The position numbers and the translations under genes are program-made. From assembly GCA_947489175.1 (NCBI GenBank), contig CANLED010000077.1:1-8355 (forward strand): DNA of 8,355 nucleotides. Direction: 5' to 3'. The stretch is from Chitinophagaceae bacterium (GTDB taxonomy: Bacteria; Bacteroidota; Bacteroidia; Chitinophagales; Chitinophagaceae). Positions 1-6,046 of the stretch are shown here, in pieces; within the stretch, counting starts at the first letter, position 1; each line of letters begins with the position of its first letter. The notes beneath the pieces were generated by a model. It was given only the letters and a program-made list of their open reading frames with translations. It was not told the DNA's origin and searched no databases.

Positions 1-795
1 ATTTCTCCTAATGGCAATGGACTTTTTTGTTTTAATGATGCAAAAACGATAGACCAAACCAATGATGACCAATGGAGATATTTTAGACAGGGTAGGGGAA
101 ATGGAAACCTGCCTTCATCAAATGTTTTGAGTATTAAGGAAGATCGAAATGGTTTTATCTGGGTTGGCACCGACAAAGGAATTGGCATCATTGAATGTGG
201 TGATGATGTTTTTTCAACAAGTGCTTGTGACGCAACTTTGCCAGTAGTTCAACAAGATAATTTTGCTGGTTTATTGTTTGGTGATGAATCCGTACATGAT
301 ATTGCAGTTGATGGCGCCAACAGAAAATGGATAGCTACAAATAATGGCGCATGGCTGATTTCAGCAGATGGACAAAAAGTAATCTCTCGGTTTACGCAAG
401 CTAACAGTCCCTTACTCAGCAACAAAATTCATCAAATTGTTGTTCATGAAAAAACAGGTGAAGTTTTCTTTTTTACACAAAATGGAATCTGTTCATTTAG
501 AGGAACTGCTGTTGAACCTGTATCACAAAAACAAAAACTTGTTGTATTCCCAAATCCTGTTCCTCCTAATTTTAATGGAACCATCGCCATCAAAAATGTT
601 CCTGAAAATGCTTGGGTAAAGATCACCGAGTTGGATGGAAAATTGGTTTACCAAGCAAGGTCGTTAGGTGGACAAGCTATATGGAATGGGCGGACATACA
701 AAGGTGAAAAACCCAGCAGCAATGTTTTTCTGGTTTTGGTTTCTGATGAAAACAATACAATGCAACTTTCAACGAAAATATTTTTTATCAAGTAA
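1..795 (+). CDS. PorZ-like T9SS beta-propeller protein, C-terminal part (5' end outside window)
   Basis: The reading frame is open from base 1, so only the last 264 residues are seen. Three propeller-blade repeats of the two-component-regulator-propeller type are visible: NGFIWVGTDKGIGII at about residues 50-64, NRKWIATNNGAWLIS at about 107-121, and TGEVFFFTQNGICSF at about 152-166. From about residue 179 (KLVVFPNPV) to the end there is an immunoglobulin-like domain of the T9SS type A sorting family, ending in a typical basic-hydrophobic strand (STKIFFIK). Blades followed by this C-terminal domain match PorZ, a surface component of the type IX secretion attachment complex that binds anionic lipopolysaccharide in Porphyromonas. 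An ordinary T9SS cargo with a propeller is the alternative. recO follows 9 bp downstream and may be cotranscribed. The PorZ assignment is an inference; the propeller and sorting domain are clear. Confidence 0.8.
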   Translation: MSPNGNGLFCFNDAKTIDQTNDDQWRYFRQGRGNGNLPSSNVLSIKEDRNGFIWVGTDKGIGIIECGDDVFSTSACDATLPVVQQDNFAGLLFGDESVHDIAVDGANRKWIATNNGAWLISADGQKVISRFTQANSPLLSNKIHQIVVHEKTGEVFFFTQNGICSFRGTAVEPVSQKQKLVVFPNPVPPNFNGTIAIKNVPENAWVKITELDGKLVYQARSLGGQAIWNGRTYKGEKPSSNVFLVLVSDENNTMQLSTKIFFIK

Positions 796-804
796 ATAAT
801 TACC

Positions 805-1542
805 GTGCTGCATCAAACTAAAGGCATCATTATTCGCACTGTAAAATATGGAGAAACATCATTGATTGTTTCTGCCTTTACTGAACTTTTTGGAACACAG
901 CAATACATCGTAAATGGAATAAGATCATCAAAAAAATCTCATGATATTTCAGCAGCTCATTTGCAAATAGGAAATATATTGGAGATGACTGTTTATCACA
1001 ACGACAGAGAAACTTTACAGCGCATAAAAGAGTGTAAACAAGCTGTTCATTATGATGGCATTTTTGTTGATGTTACCAAAAATACAGTAATGCTTTTTAT
1101 GGTTGAGGTTCTTCAAAAATGCCTTAAAGAGCCCGATCCACATCCTGAACTTTTTTATTTTATTGAAGATATATTGAAAGGGTTAGACCAAAGTAATTCC
1201 TTTCAAACTGCAAACCTGCCACTTTTTTTTATGTTACATCTTTCTCATTTTTTTGGATTTAGGATGATGGATAACTTCGATGAAGTTAGAAATATACTAG
1301 ATTTAAGAGAGGGTAAGTTTGTTGAAAATATGCCCATACATCAGCAAGTTATAACATATCCCTACAGTGCTTATGTTTCTCAGTTTCTAAAGGCTTTGCA
1401 ATTCAATGACCTTGACCAAATCAAATTAAATAGACAAATGCGATTTGACCTAATCAACTATTGCATTGATTATTATGGTTTGCACATTCAACCTTTTGGC
1501 ATCATGAAAACACTGCCAATAATAAGAACAATCTTAGAATAG
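805..1542 (+). CDS. recO: DNA repair protein RecO
   Basis: RecO helps RecR and RecF load RecA onto single-stranded DNA covered by SSB during recombinational gap repair, and it anneals complementary strands. The 245-residue length is normal for the family. The N-terminal OB-fold is recognisable by the opening TKGIIIRTVKYGETSLIV and the following FTELFGTQQYIVNGIR, about residues 5-40. The rest is the helical domain, with PLFFMLHLSHFFGFRM near residue 140-155 as its typical central helix. Cysteines are few and scattered, with no CxxC pairs, so the zinc finger of some RecO proteins is absent. The start is GTG, chosen because the family begins MLxxTKGI and no ATG fits. It follows the PorZ-like gene by 9 bp, and its stop lies 3 bp from the stop of the convergent amidohydrolase gene, leaving no room for a private terminator. 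Confidence 0.93.
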   Translation: MLHQTKGIIIRTVKYGETSLIVSAFTELFGTQQYIVNGIRSSKKSHDISAAHLQIGNILEMTVYHNDRETLQRIKECKQAVHYDGIFVDVTKNTVMLFMVEVLQKCLKEPDPHPELFYFIEDILKGLDQSNSFQTANLPLFFMLHLSHFFGFRMMDNFDEVRNILDLREGKFVENMPIHQQVITYPYSAYVSQFLKALQFNDLDQIKLNRQMRFDLINYCIDYYGLHIQPFGIMKTLPIIRTILE

Positions 1543-1545
1543 AAA

Positions 1546-2730
1546 TTACATAATTCTGGTTGATTGAAGTGCTGAATCAATCAATACAATACCTGGACGT
1601 TTGCCTTTTTCAAAACTACCCAAGAGATCCTCTCTTCCCAATGCTTTTGCTCCATTTATGGTGGCCCATTGCAAAATTGTTTGTAGTGGAATCGTAGGGA
1701 TTTTTTCCCTGATGGTTCTAATTTCTGATGCAATGCTTAACTGCCAATTGCTGCTGTAGCTGTCTGTTCCCAACACAATATCAACTCCATGTTTCATCAA
1801 CATCTCCATCGGGGGCATGGTTTTTTCTATGTATAGATTTGCATTTGCACAGATGCAAAAATGAATGCCTGATAAATATTTCTTTGCATGTGCTAATGCA
1901 AAGCTGATGTCTTCTTCAGGTATAAACGTATTGTGAACAAGCAACAATCTTTGGTCTTGATTGAAGTGCGGTAAACATGACTGTAAAGCAGATTTTCCTG
2001 TAATGGGGAATGGACTTTTTTCAAATCCAAATTTTTTTAAAAAATGAAGATAATCACCGCCACCTGTTTTATACAATTCATCTTCAGCAGGGTTCTCTTG
2101 GTTATGCATGGAAATAACTTTCCCTTTTGTTAATTCATTTATTCTTTGAAATGTTTTGCTGCTGATGGTATATGGAGCATGTGGCACCAAGGCCGTCATG
2201 AAATGATTTTTACCAAGGCTTCCATCTGTTGTTGCTGCAGAGAATTCGTTGTGAACTTCTCCATATTCTTGCATCCTCAAATCAGCATTTTCATCACTAA
2301 AACTGAGCACTTCAACAAAATTATTCCACTTAATTTTACTTTTTATCTTAGTAGCTAAAGTGTTGGCCGTATTTCCAATGTCACCTACCGCCACAATGCC
2401 ATCATCATACATTTCTTGTTCTGCCTTTTCAATCCGGTCTAAAATAACATCCATCGGGAAATCCCTCTTTCCAACAACATCCAAGAGAAAGGGGATAAGT
2501 CCTGTATGTGGCGGTATTACATCTTTCAAATGGCTCAACTCTAGGTGGCAATGGGCATTGATAAACCCTGGGCTAAGTATCCCTTTGAAATACTGTATGT
2601 CTTCTCCCGCATCCAATGCTGGGAGAATGTCTATTACCGATCCTTCAGCGTCTGTTATGAGCACATGTTTAGCATCTAGGAATTCATATCCATTGAAAAT
2701 CTTATCTGCTTGAAACTTGAGGTGATTCAT
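1546..2730 (-). CDS. Amidohydrolase, metal-dependent deaminase type (possible aminodeoxyfutalosine deaminase)
   Basis: A 394-residue member of the amidohydrolase superfamily, in the cytosine deaminase/TRZ-ATZ/SAH deaminase branch. It has a short N-terminal beta-sandwich, then GFINAHCHLELSHLKD with the metal-binding H60 and H62, HAPYTIS (H184), SMHNQE with H209 and E212, LVHNTF with H266, and GTDSYSSN with D323 on the last strand of the barrel. The strand before that carries CANANLYIE (about 294-302), in the substrate-pocket position. All expected metal and catalytic residues are present, so it should be active on a small amino-substituted ring or similar compound in the cytoplasm. Related Bacteroidota proteins are often labelled only as amidohydrolase. 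Aminodeoxyfutalosine deaminase of the futalosine route to menaquinone is a candidate function, but nothing in this window confirms it. The gene starts at ATG, is divergent from prfA, and its end abuts recO. Confidence 0.85.
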   Translation of the reverse strand: MNHLKFQADKIFNGYEFLDAKHVLITDAEGSVIDILPALDAGEDIQYFKGILSPGFINAHCHLELSHLKDVIPPHTGLIPFLLDVVGKRDFPMDVILDRIEKAEQEMYDDGIVAVGDIGNTANTLATKIKSKIKWNNFVEVLSFSDENADLRMQEYGEVHNEFSAATTDGSLGKNHFMTALVPHAPYTISSKTFQRINELTKGKVISMHNQENPAEDELYKTGGGDYLHFLKKFGFEKSPFPITGKSALQSCLPHFNQDQRLLLVHNTFIPEEDISFALAHAKKYLSGIHFCICANANLYIEKTMPPMEMLMKHGVDIVLGTDSYSSNWQLSIASEIRTIREKIPTIPLQTILQWATINGAKALGREDLLGSFEKGKRPGIVLIDSALQSTRIM

Positions 2731-2744
2731 CTTTATAAAATAAG

Positions 2745-2752
2745 TAACTTTG
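2745..2752 (+). promoter_or_regulatory. -7 box for prfA
   Basis: TAACTTTG is an exact match to the Bacteroidota -7 consensus TAnnTTTG. Transcription would begin near 2756 and give a leader of about 42 bases before the prfA ATG at 2798. A -33 element is weak: the nearest TTG is at 2717-2719, a longer spacing than usual. Assigned from sequence pattern only. Confidence 0.5.
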
Positions 2753-2755
2753 CAT

Positions 2756-2763
2756 CAAAATTA
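2756..2763 (-). promoter_or_regulatory. -7 box for the amidohydrolase gene
   Basis: Read on the minus strand this is TAATTTTG, an exact match to TAnnTTTG. A start near 2752 would give a leader of about 22 bases before the amidohydrolase ATG at 2730. The box lies 3 bp from the prfA -7 box on the opposite strand. No good -33 element is visible. Confidence 0.45.
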
Positions 2764-2797
2764 CAGATTAATACCGGACGATTGTCCCTCCCCCAAT

Positions 2798-3865
2798 ATG
2801 TTAGACAAACTAGAGGCCATTAAGGCAAAATTCGACGACATCACAGTTGCACTTACGAATCCGGAAGTGGTTAACAACAACAAGAAATTTGAGCAACTCA
2901 GTAGAGAGTATAGAAGCTTAGAAAAGATTGTAATTGCTTATCTTGAATATAAGCGGTTATTATCTGATCTTGAGTTCAACCGTGAAGCCATGATGGGTGA
3001 TGATGAGGAACTGCGGGATTTGGCTAAAATGGAGGCCGCTGAATTAGAAGCCAGCAAGGATCTCATAGAAAAGCAAATCCGCAACATGCTTATTCCCAAG
3101 GATCCTCAAGATGATAAAAATGCCATCATTGAAATTAGGGCTGGTACTGGTGGTGATGAAGCTTCCTTGTTTGCCGGAGATCTTATGAGGATGTACCTGC
3201 GGTATTGCGAAGGCAAAGGGTGGAAAACAGCCTTGCTTTTTGAAAATGAAGGTACTATGGGTGGCTATAAAGAAGTTCAAATTGAAGTTACCGGTGACGA
3301 AGTTTATGGCACATTGAAATTTGAAAGTGGTGTACACCGAGTACAACGTGTTCCTGATACAGAGGCCAGTGGTAGGGTGCATACAAGTGCGGCTACAGTG
3401 GCAGTTATGCCTGAAGCAGAGGAAATTGACATGGAAATTAGAGATAGTGATGTGAAAATGGAAACATCACGAAGTGGAGGAGCGGGTGGACAAAACGTAA
3501 ACAAGGTTGAAACTAAGGTAATGTTAACACACGGACCTACTGGAACTGTGGTTATTTGTCAGACCGAAAGAACCCAGCTTGGTAACAGAGAAAAAGCCAT
3601 GCAAATGTTGCGTACACGTTTGTATGAAGAACAAGTAAGAAAACAAGAAGACGAGATTTCACGGCATAGAAAGAGCCTCGTTAGTACAGGTGATCGTTCT
3701 GCTAAGATTAGAACATATAATTTCCCACAGGGAAGAGTTACGGATCATCGCATTGGCATGACTTTATACAACATCCAAGATGTATTGAATGGAAATTTGG
3801 TTGAATTGGTTGATGCCCTTCAATTTGCTGAAAATGCCAGCAAACTCACCCAACCGGGGAATTAA
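2798..3865 (+). CDS. prfA: Peptide chain release factor 1 (RF1)
   Basis: RF1 recognises UAA and UAG stop codons in the ribosomal A site and triggers hydrolysis of peptidyl-tRNA. The 355-residue protein has the helical N-terminal domain (about 1-100), then EIRAGTGGDEASLFAGDL at 112-129. The decoding region HRVQRVPDTEASGRVHTSA holds the PxT tripeptide as PDT at 186-188, which marks RF1 rather than RF2 (SPF). The catalytic GGQ is at 230-232 in RSGGAGGQNVNKVE, and the C-terminal end has TYNFPQGRVTDHRIG. The ATG at 2798 is chosen over an in-frame TTG at 2750 because the protein then opens MLDKLEAIKAKFDD like its relatives, the length is standard, and the TTG falls inside the -7 box. prfA stands alone on this strand. 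Downstream lie a long palindrome and a hairpin terminator. Confidence 0.97.
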   Translation: MLDKLEAIKAKFDDITVALTNPEVVNNNKKFEQLSREYRSLEKIVIAYLEYKRLLSDLEFNREAMMGDDEELRDLAKMEAAELEASKDLIEKQIRNMLIPKDPQDDKNAIIEIRAGTGGDEASLFAGDLMRMYLRYCEGKGWKTALLFENEGTMGGYKEVQIEVTGDEVYGTLKFESGVHRVQRVPDTEASGRVHTSAATVAVMPEAEEIDMEIRDSDVKMETSRSGGAGGQNVNKVETKVMLTHGPTGTVVICQTERTQLGNREKAMQMLRTRLYEEQVRKQEDEISRHRKSLVSTGDRSAKIRTYNFPQGRVTDHRIGMTLYNIQDVLNGNLVELVDALQFAENASKLTQPGN

Positions 3866-3885
3866 ATTACTGAATCCTTTTTGCT

Positions 3886-3982
3886 AAAAAATAGTTTCTC
3901 TTTTTAATGTCTCCTTAACAATATTATGACTCCATTATTCGTCTATATATTGTGAAGGTTATTAAAAGAGAAACTTTTTTTA
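3886..3982. repeat. Long imperfect palindrome in the prfA/vanZ-family convergent gap
   Basis: Bases 3893-3908 pair with 3961-3975 over 15 base pairs with one bulged T (3905). Inside this, 3913-3924 (CCTTAACAATAT) pairs with 3947-3958 (ATATTGTGAAGG), 11 of 12 matching. Outside it, the A-run 3887-3891 pairs with the T-run 3977-3981 after one mismatch. About 31 pairs can form, with an apical loop of about 22 bases. An A-run on the left and a T-run on the right mean that both strands end the hairpin with a U-rich tail, as in a bidirectional terminator for the two converging genes. A small non-coding mobile element (MITE-like) is the alternative; no clear target duplication beyond a possible TA is seen. 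Confidence 0.6.
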
Positions 3983-4061
3983 TATTCTTTAACACAAGTC
4001 CTTAATGGATTGTAACAATTATAGCATCTAATGAAATGAACAGTTTTTTTCTCATAAGCAG

Positions 4062-4454
4062 TTAGTTTTGGTTACGGCCCCTATTTCCATAGGGGCTTTC
4101 TTTTGTTATGGATGTTCCGATAACAGCTCCCAAACTATCAGCCAAAGCATCTAAAATTGAAAAATTCCGCGCTGTAAAATATTTTTGGTAGTATTCCATG
4201 CTTAAGCCAAAACCAGCTGCAACTAGCGTTAGCACTATCAATACACCCAGATCATTTTTGACATTTTTTTCACACAGGTAAGTTCCCCACAAAAATGTAA
4301 ACACAGCGAATAAAATCAAGTGAACTAGCTTGTCAAAGCCAACCAAATCAAGGATTCCTACCTCTTTCCCATTACTCATTGGAATGGCCAATAATACGAA
4401 AACAGCAATAGTCCAAATAATTGAAAGCCAAACGCTTGCCAGTATTTTTTTCAT
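4062..4454 (-). CDS. VanZ-family small membrane protein
   Basis: A 130-residue integral membrane protein with four predicted hydrophobic segments, at about 5-25, 42-60, 68-86 and 98-116. VanZ-family features are visible: DKLVHLILFAVFTFLWG (41-57) after the first loop, then SMEYYQKYFTARNFSILDAL (85-104), with E87, Q90, R96 and D102, followed by ADSLGAVIG. The name comes from VanZ of enterococcal teicoplanin resistance, but the molecular role of the family is unknown, and small VanZ-like proteins like this one should not be read as resistance genes. It begins 5 bp after gcvH and is almost certainly cotranscribed with it. Such a gcvH/VanZ-family pairing is familiar to me from other Bacteroidota. 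The last codons contain a strong hairpin (4077-4096) that works as a terminator only for the opposite strand. Confidence 0.85.
   Translation of the reverse strand: MKKILASVWLSIIWTIAVFVLLAIPMSNGKEVGILDLVGFDKLVHLILFAVFTFLWGTYLCEKNVKNDLGVLIVLTLVAAGFGLSMEYYQKYFTARNFSILDALADSLGAVIGTSITKESPYGNRGRNQN
4077..4106 (+). terminator. Intrinsic terminator oriented for prfA, inside the vanZ-family 3' end
   Basis: GCCCCTAT (4077-4084) and ATAGGGGC (4089-4096) form a perfect 8-bp, GC-rich stem with a 4-base loop TTCC, followed on the plus strand by TTTCTTTTG. On the minus strand the stem is followed by CGTAACC with no U-run, so it should stop only plus-strand transcription, most simply prfA read-through. It lies within codons for the C-terminal SPYGN residues of the VanZ-family protein. 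Confidence 0.7.
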
Positions 4455-4459
4455 TGAAT

Positions 4460-4840
4460 TTAGGCTCCTATTAAGGCCTTGTATTCATCAACCGTAAGCA
4501 AACCTTCTATGTCCTCAACATTAGAAACGGTCATTTTAATCATCCAGCCGTCTCCATAAGGATCTTGGTTAACAAGTTCAGGCTGGCTGGCTAACAATGC
4601 ATTTTTTTCATTGATGGTGCCGGCTACAGGTAGAAATAAATCACTTACTGTTTTTACGGCTTCTACTGTTCCAAAAACGGCTTCTGCAATTAACCCTTTT
4701 CCTACAGATTCAATGTCGATATAAACGATGTCACCTAACTCACTCTGGGCGAATTCTGTGATACCGATTGTCGCAACATTTCCTTCTATGGAAATCCACT
4801 CATGCTCTTTTGTATACTTTAACTCTTCTGGAAAATTCAT
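4460..4840 (-). CDS. gcvH: Glycine cleavage system H protein
   Basis: GcvH is the lipoyl carrier of the glycine cleavage system. Its lipoyl-lysine arm takes the aminomethyl group from the P protein (GcvP), passes it to the T protein (GcvT) and is reoxidised by the L protein, in the cytoplasm. The 126-residue length is standard. The opening LKYTKEHEWISIEGNVATIG (7-26) and the signature FGTVEAVKTVSDLFLPVAG (56-74) are typical, with K63 the expected lipoylation site. The end has NQDPYGDGWMIKM (91-103). The other glycine cleavage genes are not in this window. The gene sits 68 bp after the prolyl isomerase gene, which leaves room for its own promoter (a TAAACTTG box at 4857-4864), and 5 bp before the VanZ-family gene. 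Confidence 0.96.
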   Translation of the reverse strand: MNFPEELKYTKEHEWISIEGNVATIGITEFAQSELGDIVYIDIESVGKGLIAEAVFGTVEAVKTVSDLFLPVAGTINEKNALLASQPELVNQDPYGDGWMIKMTVSNVEDIEGLLTVDEYKALIGA

Positions 4841-4856
4841 GATTTTATATTTTGTG

Positions 4857-4864
4857 CAAGTTTA
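4857..4864 (-). promoter_or_regulatory. Possible -7 box for gcvH
   Basis: On the minus strand this reads TAAACTTG followed by CA, one mismatch from TAnnTTTG and sharing the TTGCA end of the other boxes in the window. A start near 4853 would leave about 13 bases before the gcvH ATG. No -33 element is evident, and read-through from the upstream prolyl isomerase gene is also possible. Confidence 0.35.
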
Positions 4865-4908
4865 CTATTTTTTTTGTCATCCGGCACCGATAATCAGTGA
4901 AGGAATTT

Positions 4909-5613
4909 TTACCCTCTCCGTTTGATCATTTTTGTGTCTGTGATTTTTACGTCTTTCAAAGGCCGATCTCCCTTACCCATTCCAGTTGTCTTCACATTAG
5001 CAATCATATCTAACACATCAAACCCCTCAATAAGCTCACCAAATATGGTATAGTTTTGGTCTAAGTGAGGAGCTCCACCTACTGTTTTGTATATGGCACG
5101 ATGTGCTTCTGGTAATTGCCGGCCTTTCATCCTATGCGTTTGCACCGAATCTAGCAAACTGTTGTTAAAAACCTTGCCTTGCACAATGTAAAACTGTACG
5201 CCACTGCTTGCTTTGGTTGGATTTACATCGTCACCCATTCTTGCTGCAGCTAAAACACCCTTCCTGTGAAAAAGTGTATTATTGAATTCCGCAGGAAGGG
5301 TATATTCCTTCAAAAACTTACTTGTATCCGCATTCTTTTTGGTGCTTTCATTCCCTGCTTGTATCATAAATCCTGCAATAACCCTGTGAAAGTTGATTCC
5401 TTCATAATATTTGGAACGAATCAATTGAATGAAATTATTGCGGTGTATTGGGGTTGAATCACTTAGCCTTAGTACCATGTTGCCTAGGTCTGTTTTCATC
5501 AAAACATCCCGCTTTAAGTCGGCTTTCCTTACTTTTTTGGTGGACTGCCCACTAACATGATTAATGATGATAGTTGAAAACAGAAAAGTAAAAAGTAAGA
5601 CAATTTTTTTCAT
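4909..5613 (-). CDS. Secreted cyclophilin-type peptidyl-prolyl cis-trans isomerase
   Basis: A 234-residue cyclophilin-fold protein that isomerises peptide bonds before proline and so helps exported proteins fold. Residues 1-22 form a signal peptide (MKK, a hydrophobic stretch, then HVSG), so it should act in the periplasm; there is no lipobox cysteine. Cyclophilin motifs occur in order: FHRVIAGFMIQAGN (75-88) with catalytic R77 and Q85, GVLAAARMGD (119-128), SSGVQFYIVQG (136-146), then HLDQNYTIFGELIEGFDVLD (183-202). Histidine replaces the tryptophan of eukaryotic cyclophilin A at the position before LD, as is common in bacteria. About 36 residues between the QG and HLD motifs form an insert rich in charged residues, which I recall from other Bacteroidota homologues. 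The gene lies 9 bp after the 114-residue gene, in a likely operon. Confidence 0.92.
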   Translation of the reverse strand: MKKIVLLFTFLFSTIIINHVSGQSTKKVRKADLKRDVLMKTDLGNMVLRLSDSTPIHRNNFIQLIRSKYYEGINFHRVIAGFMIQAGNESTKKNADTSKFLKEYTLPAEFNNTLFHRKGVLAAARMGDDVNPTKASSGVQFYIVQGKVFNNSLLDSVQTHRMKGRQLPEAHRAIYKTVGGAPHLDQNYTIFGELIEGFDVLDMIANVKTTGMGKGDRPLKDVKITDTKMIKRRG

Positions 5614-5622
5614 TGCTATTTT

Positions 5623-5967
5623 TTAAAAGTCTTGTTGAGCGAAATAGAAAAGCACGTGGTCTTTCATGAAACTTTCTTGCTGATAGAGGTCCATCTGCTC
5701 AATTTCCTTGTTTTGTTTGAAATGTGGCCAACCATCTTCATCCCAACCTTCATGCTCATAATAACCACTCTGCCCAAGTATTGTGCAAACTGCCACGTGC
5801 ATCAAATCCTGTTTCTGCTCTTTGGTAAATGTATGTCCAGCCCCTCTTACTTCTTGTATGCCAATCAAAAAAAGTATTGATTCCAAATCCGGCTTCTTGC
5901 CAAATCTTTCTACTAGTTTTTCTTCGAGCTTCCACCACCTTACCTGTAAATCGTCTGATGTAATCAT
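5623..5967 (-). CDS. Conserved protein of unknown function, 114 residues
   Basis: I recognise no named domain. The protein looks soluble: there is no signal peptide or membrane segment. It is acidic and aromatic-rich, and has three recognisable parts: an N-terminal amphipathic helix (LQVRWWKLEEKLVERFGKKP, 7-26), a central block FLIGIQEVRGAGHTFTKEQ (33-51) running into KQDLMHVAVCTIL, and SGYYEHEGWDEDGWPHF (67-83). Similar proteins of unknown function occur in other Bacteroidota, from memory. It is a real gene: normal base use, an exact -7 box just before its ATG, and only 9 bp to the prolyl isomerase gene behind it. Cotranscription with a secreted foldase hints at an envelope-related or general housekeeping role, but nothing in the sequence shows a function. 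Confidence 0.8.
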   Translation of the reverse strand: MITSDDLQVRWWKLEEKLVERFGKKPDLESILFLIGIQEVRGAGHTFTKEQKQDLMHVAVCTILGQSGYYEHEGWDEDGWPHFKQNKEIEQMDLYQQESFMKDHVLFYFAQQDF

Positions 5968-5971
5968 GCTG

Positions 5972-5979
5972 CAAAGTTA
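5972..5979 (-). promoter_or_regulatory. -7 box for the 114-residue gene/prolyl isomerase operon
   Basis: On the minus strand this reads TAACTTTG followed by CA, the same ten bases as the prfA box. Only 4 bases separate it from the ATG at 5967, so transcription would begin at or next to the start codon and make a leaderless or nearly leaderless mRNA. The -33 region has no exact TTG at the expected spacing. Confidence 0.5.
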
Positions 5980-6038
5980 ATCAACATCTCTGAATCACCA
6001 CATAAATGGCTTGAATCACTTCACTCAATCGCTTTTCT

Positions 6039-6046
6039 TATCTTCG
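6039..6046 (+). promoter_or_regulatory. Possible -7 box for serS
   Basis: TATCTTCG followed by CA is one mismatch from TAnnTTTG and matches the TTnGCA ending of the other boxes. It lies 15 bases before the serS ATG at 6062, giving a leader of about 12 bases. The nearest TTG upstream (6011-6013) is spaced further than the usual -33 element. Confidence 0.45.

Noticed and set aside
2360..2713. 117-codon open frame on the plus strand
   Set aside because: It lies wholly antisense to the amidohydrolase gene and its translation has no recognisable features.
2750..2797. In-frame TTG at 2750 as a longer prfA start
   Set aside because: It overlaps the -7 box and adds 16 residues not seen in RF1 proteins; ATG at 2798 gives the standard N-terminus.
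3044..3382. 112-codon open frame on the minus strand within prfA
   Set aside because: Antisense to a well-identified essential gene, with low-complexity translation; a shadow frame.
4062..4454. VanZ-family protein as an antibiotic resistance gene
   Set aside because: Family membership alone does not imply teicoplanin resistance; there is no van cluster here and the gene sits with gcvH.
4885..4899. Inverted repeat CACCGATAATCAGTG between the prolyl isomerase gene and gcvH as a terminator
   Set aside because: It has an internal mismatch, a loop of only one base and no U-run directly behind it on the minus strand.
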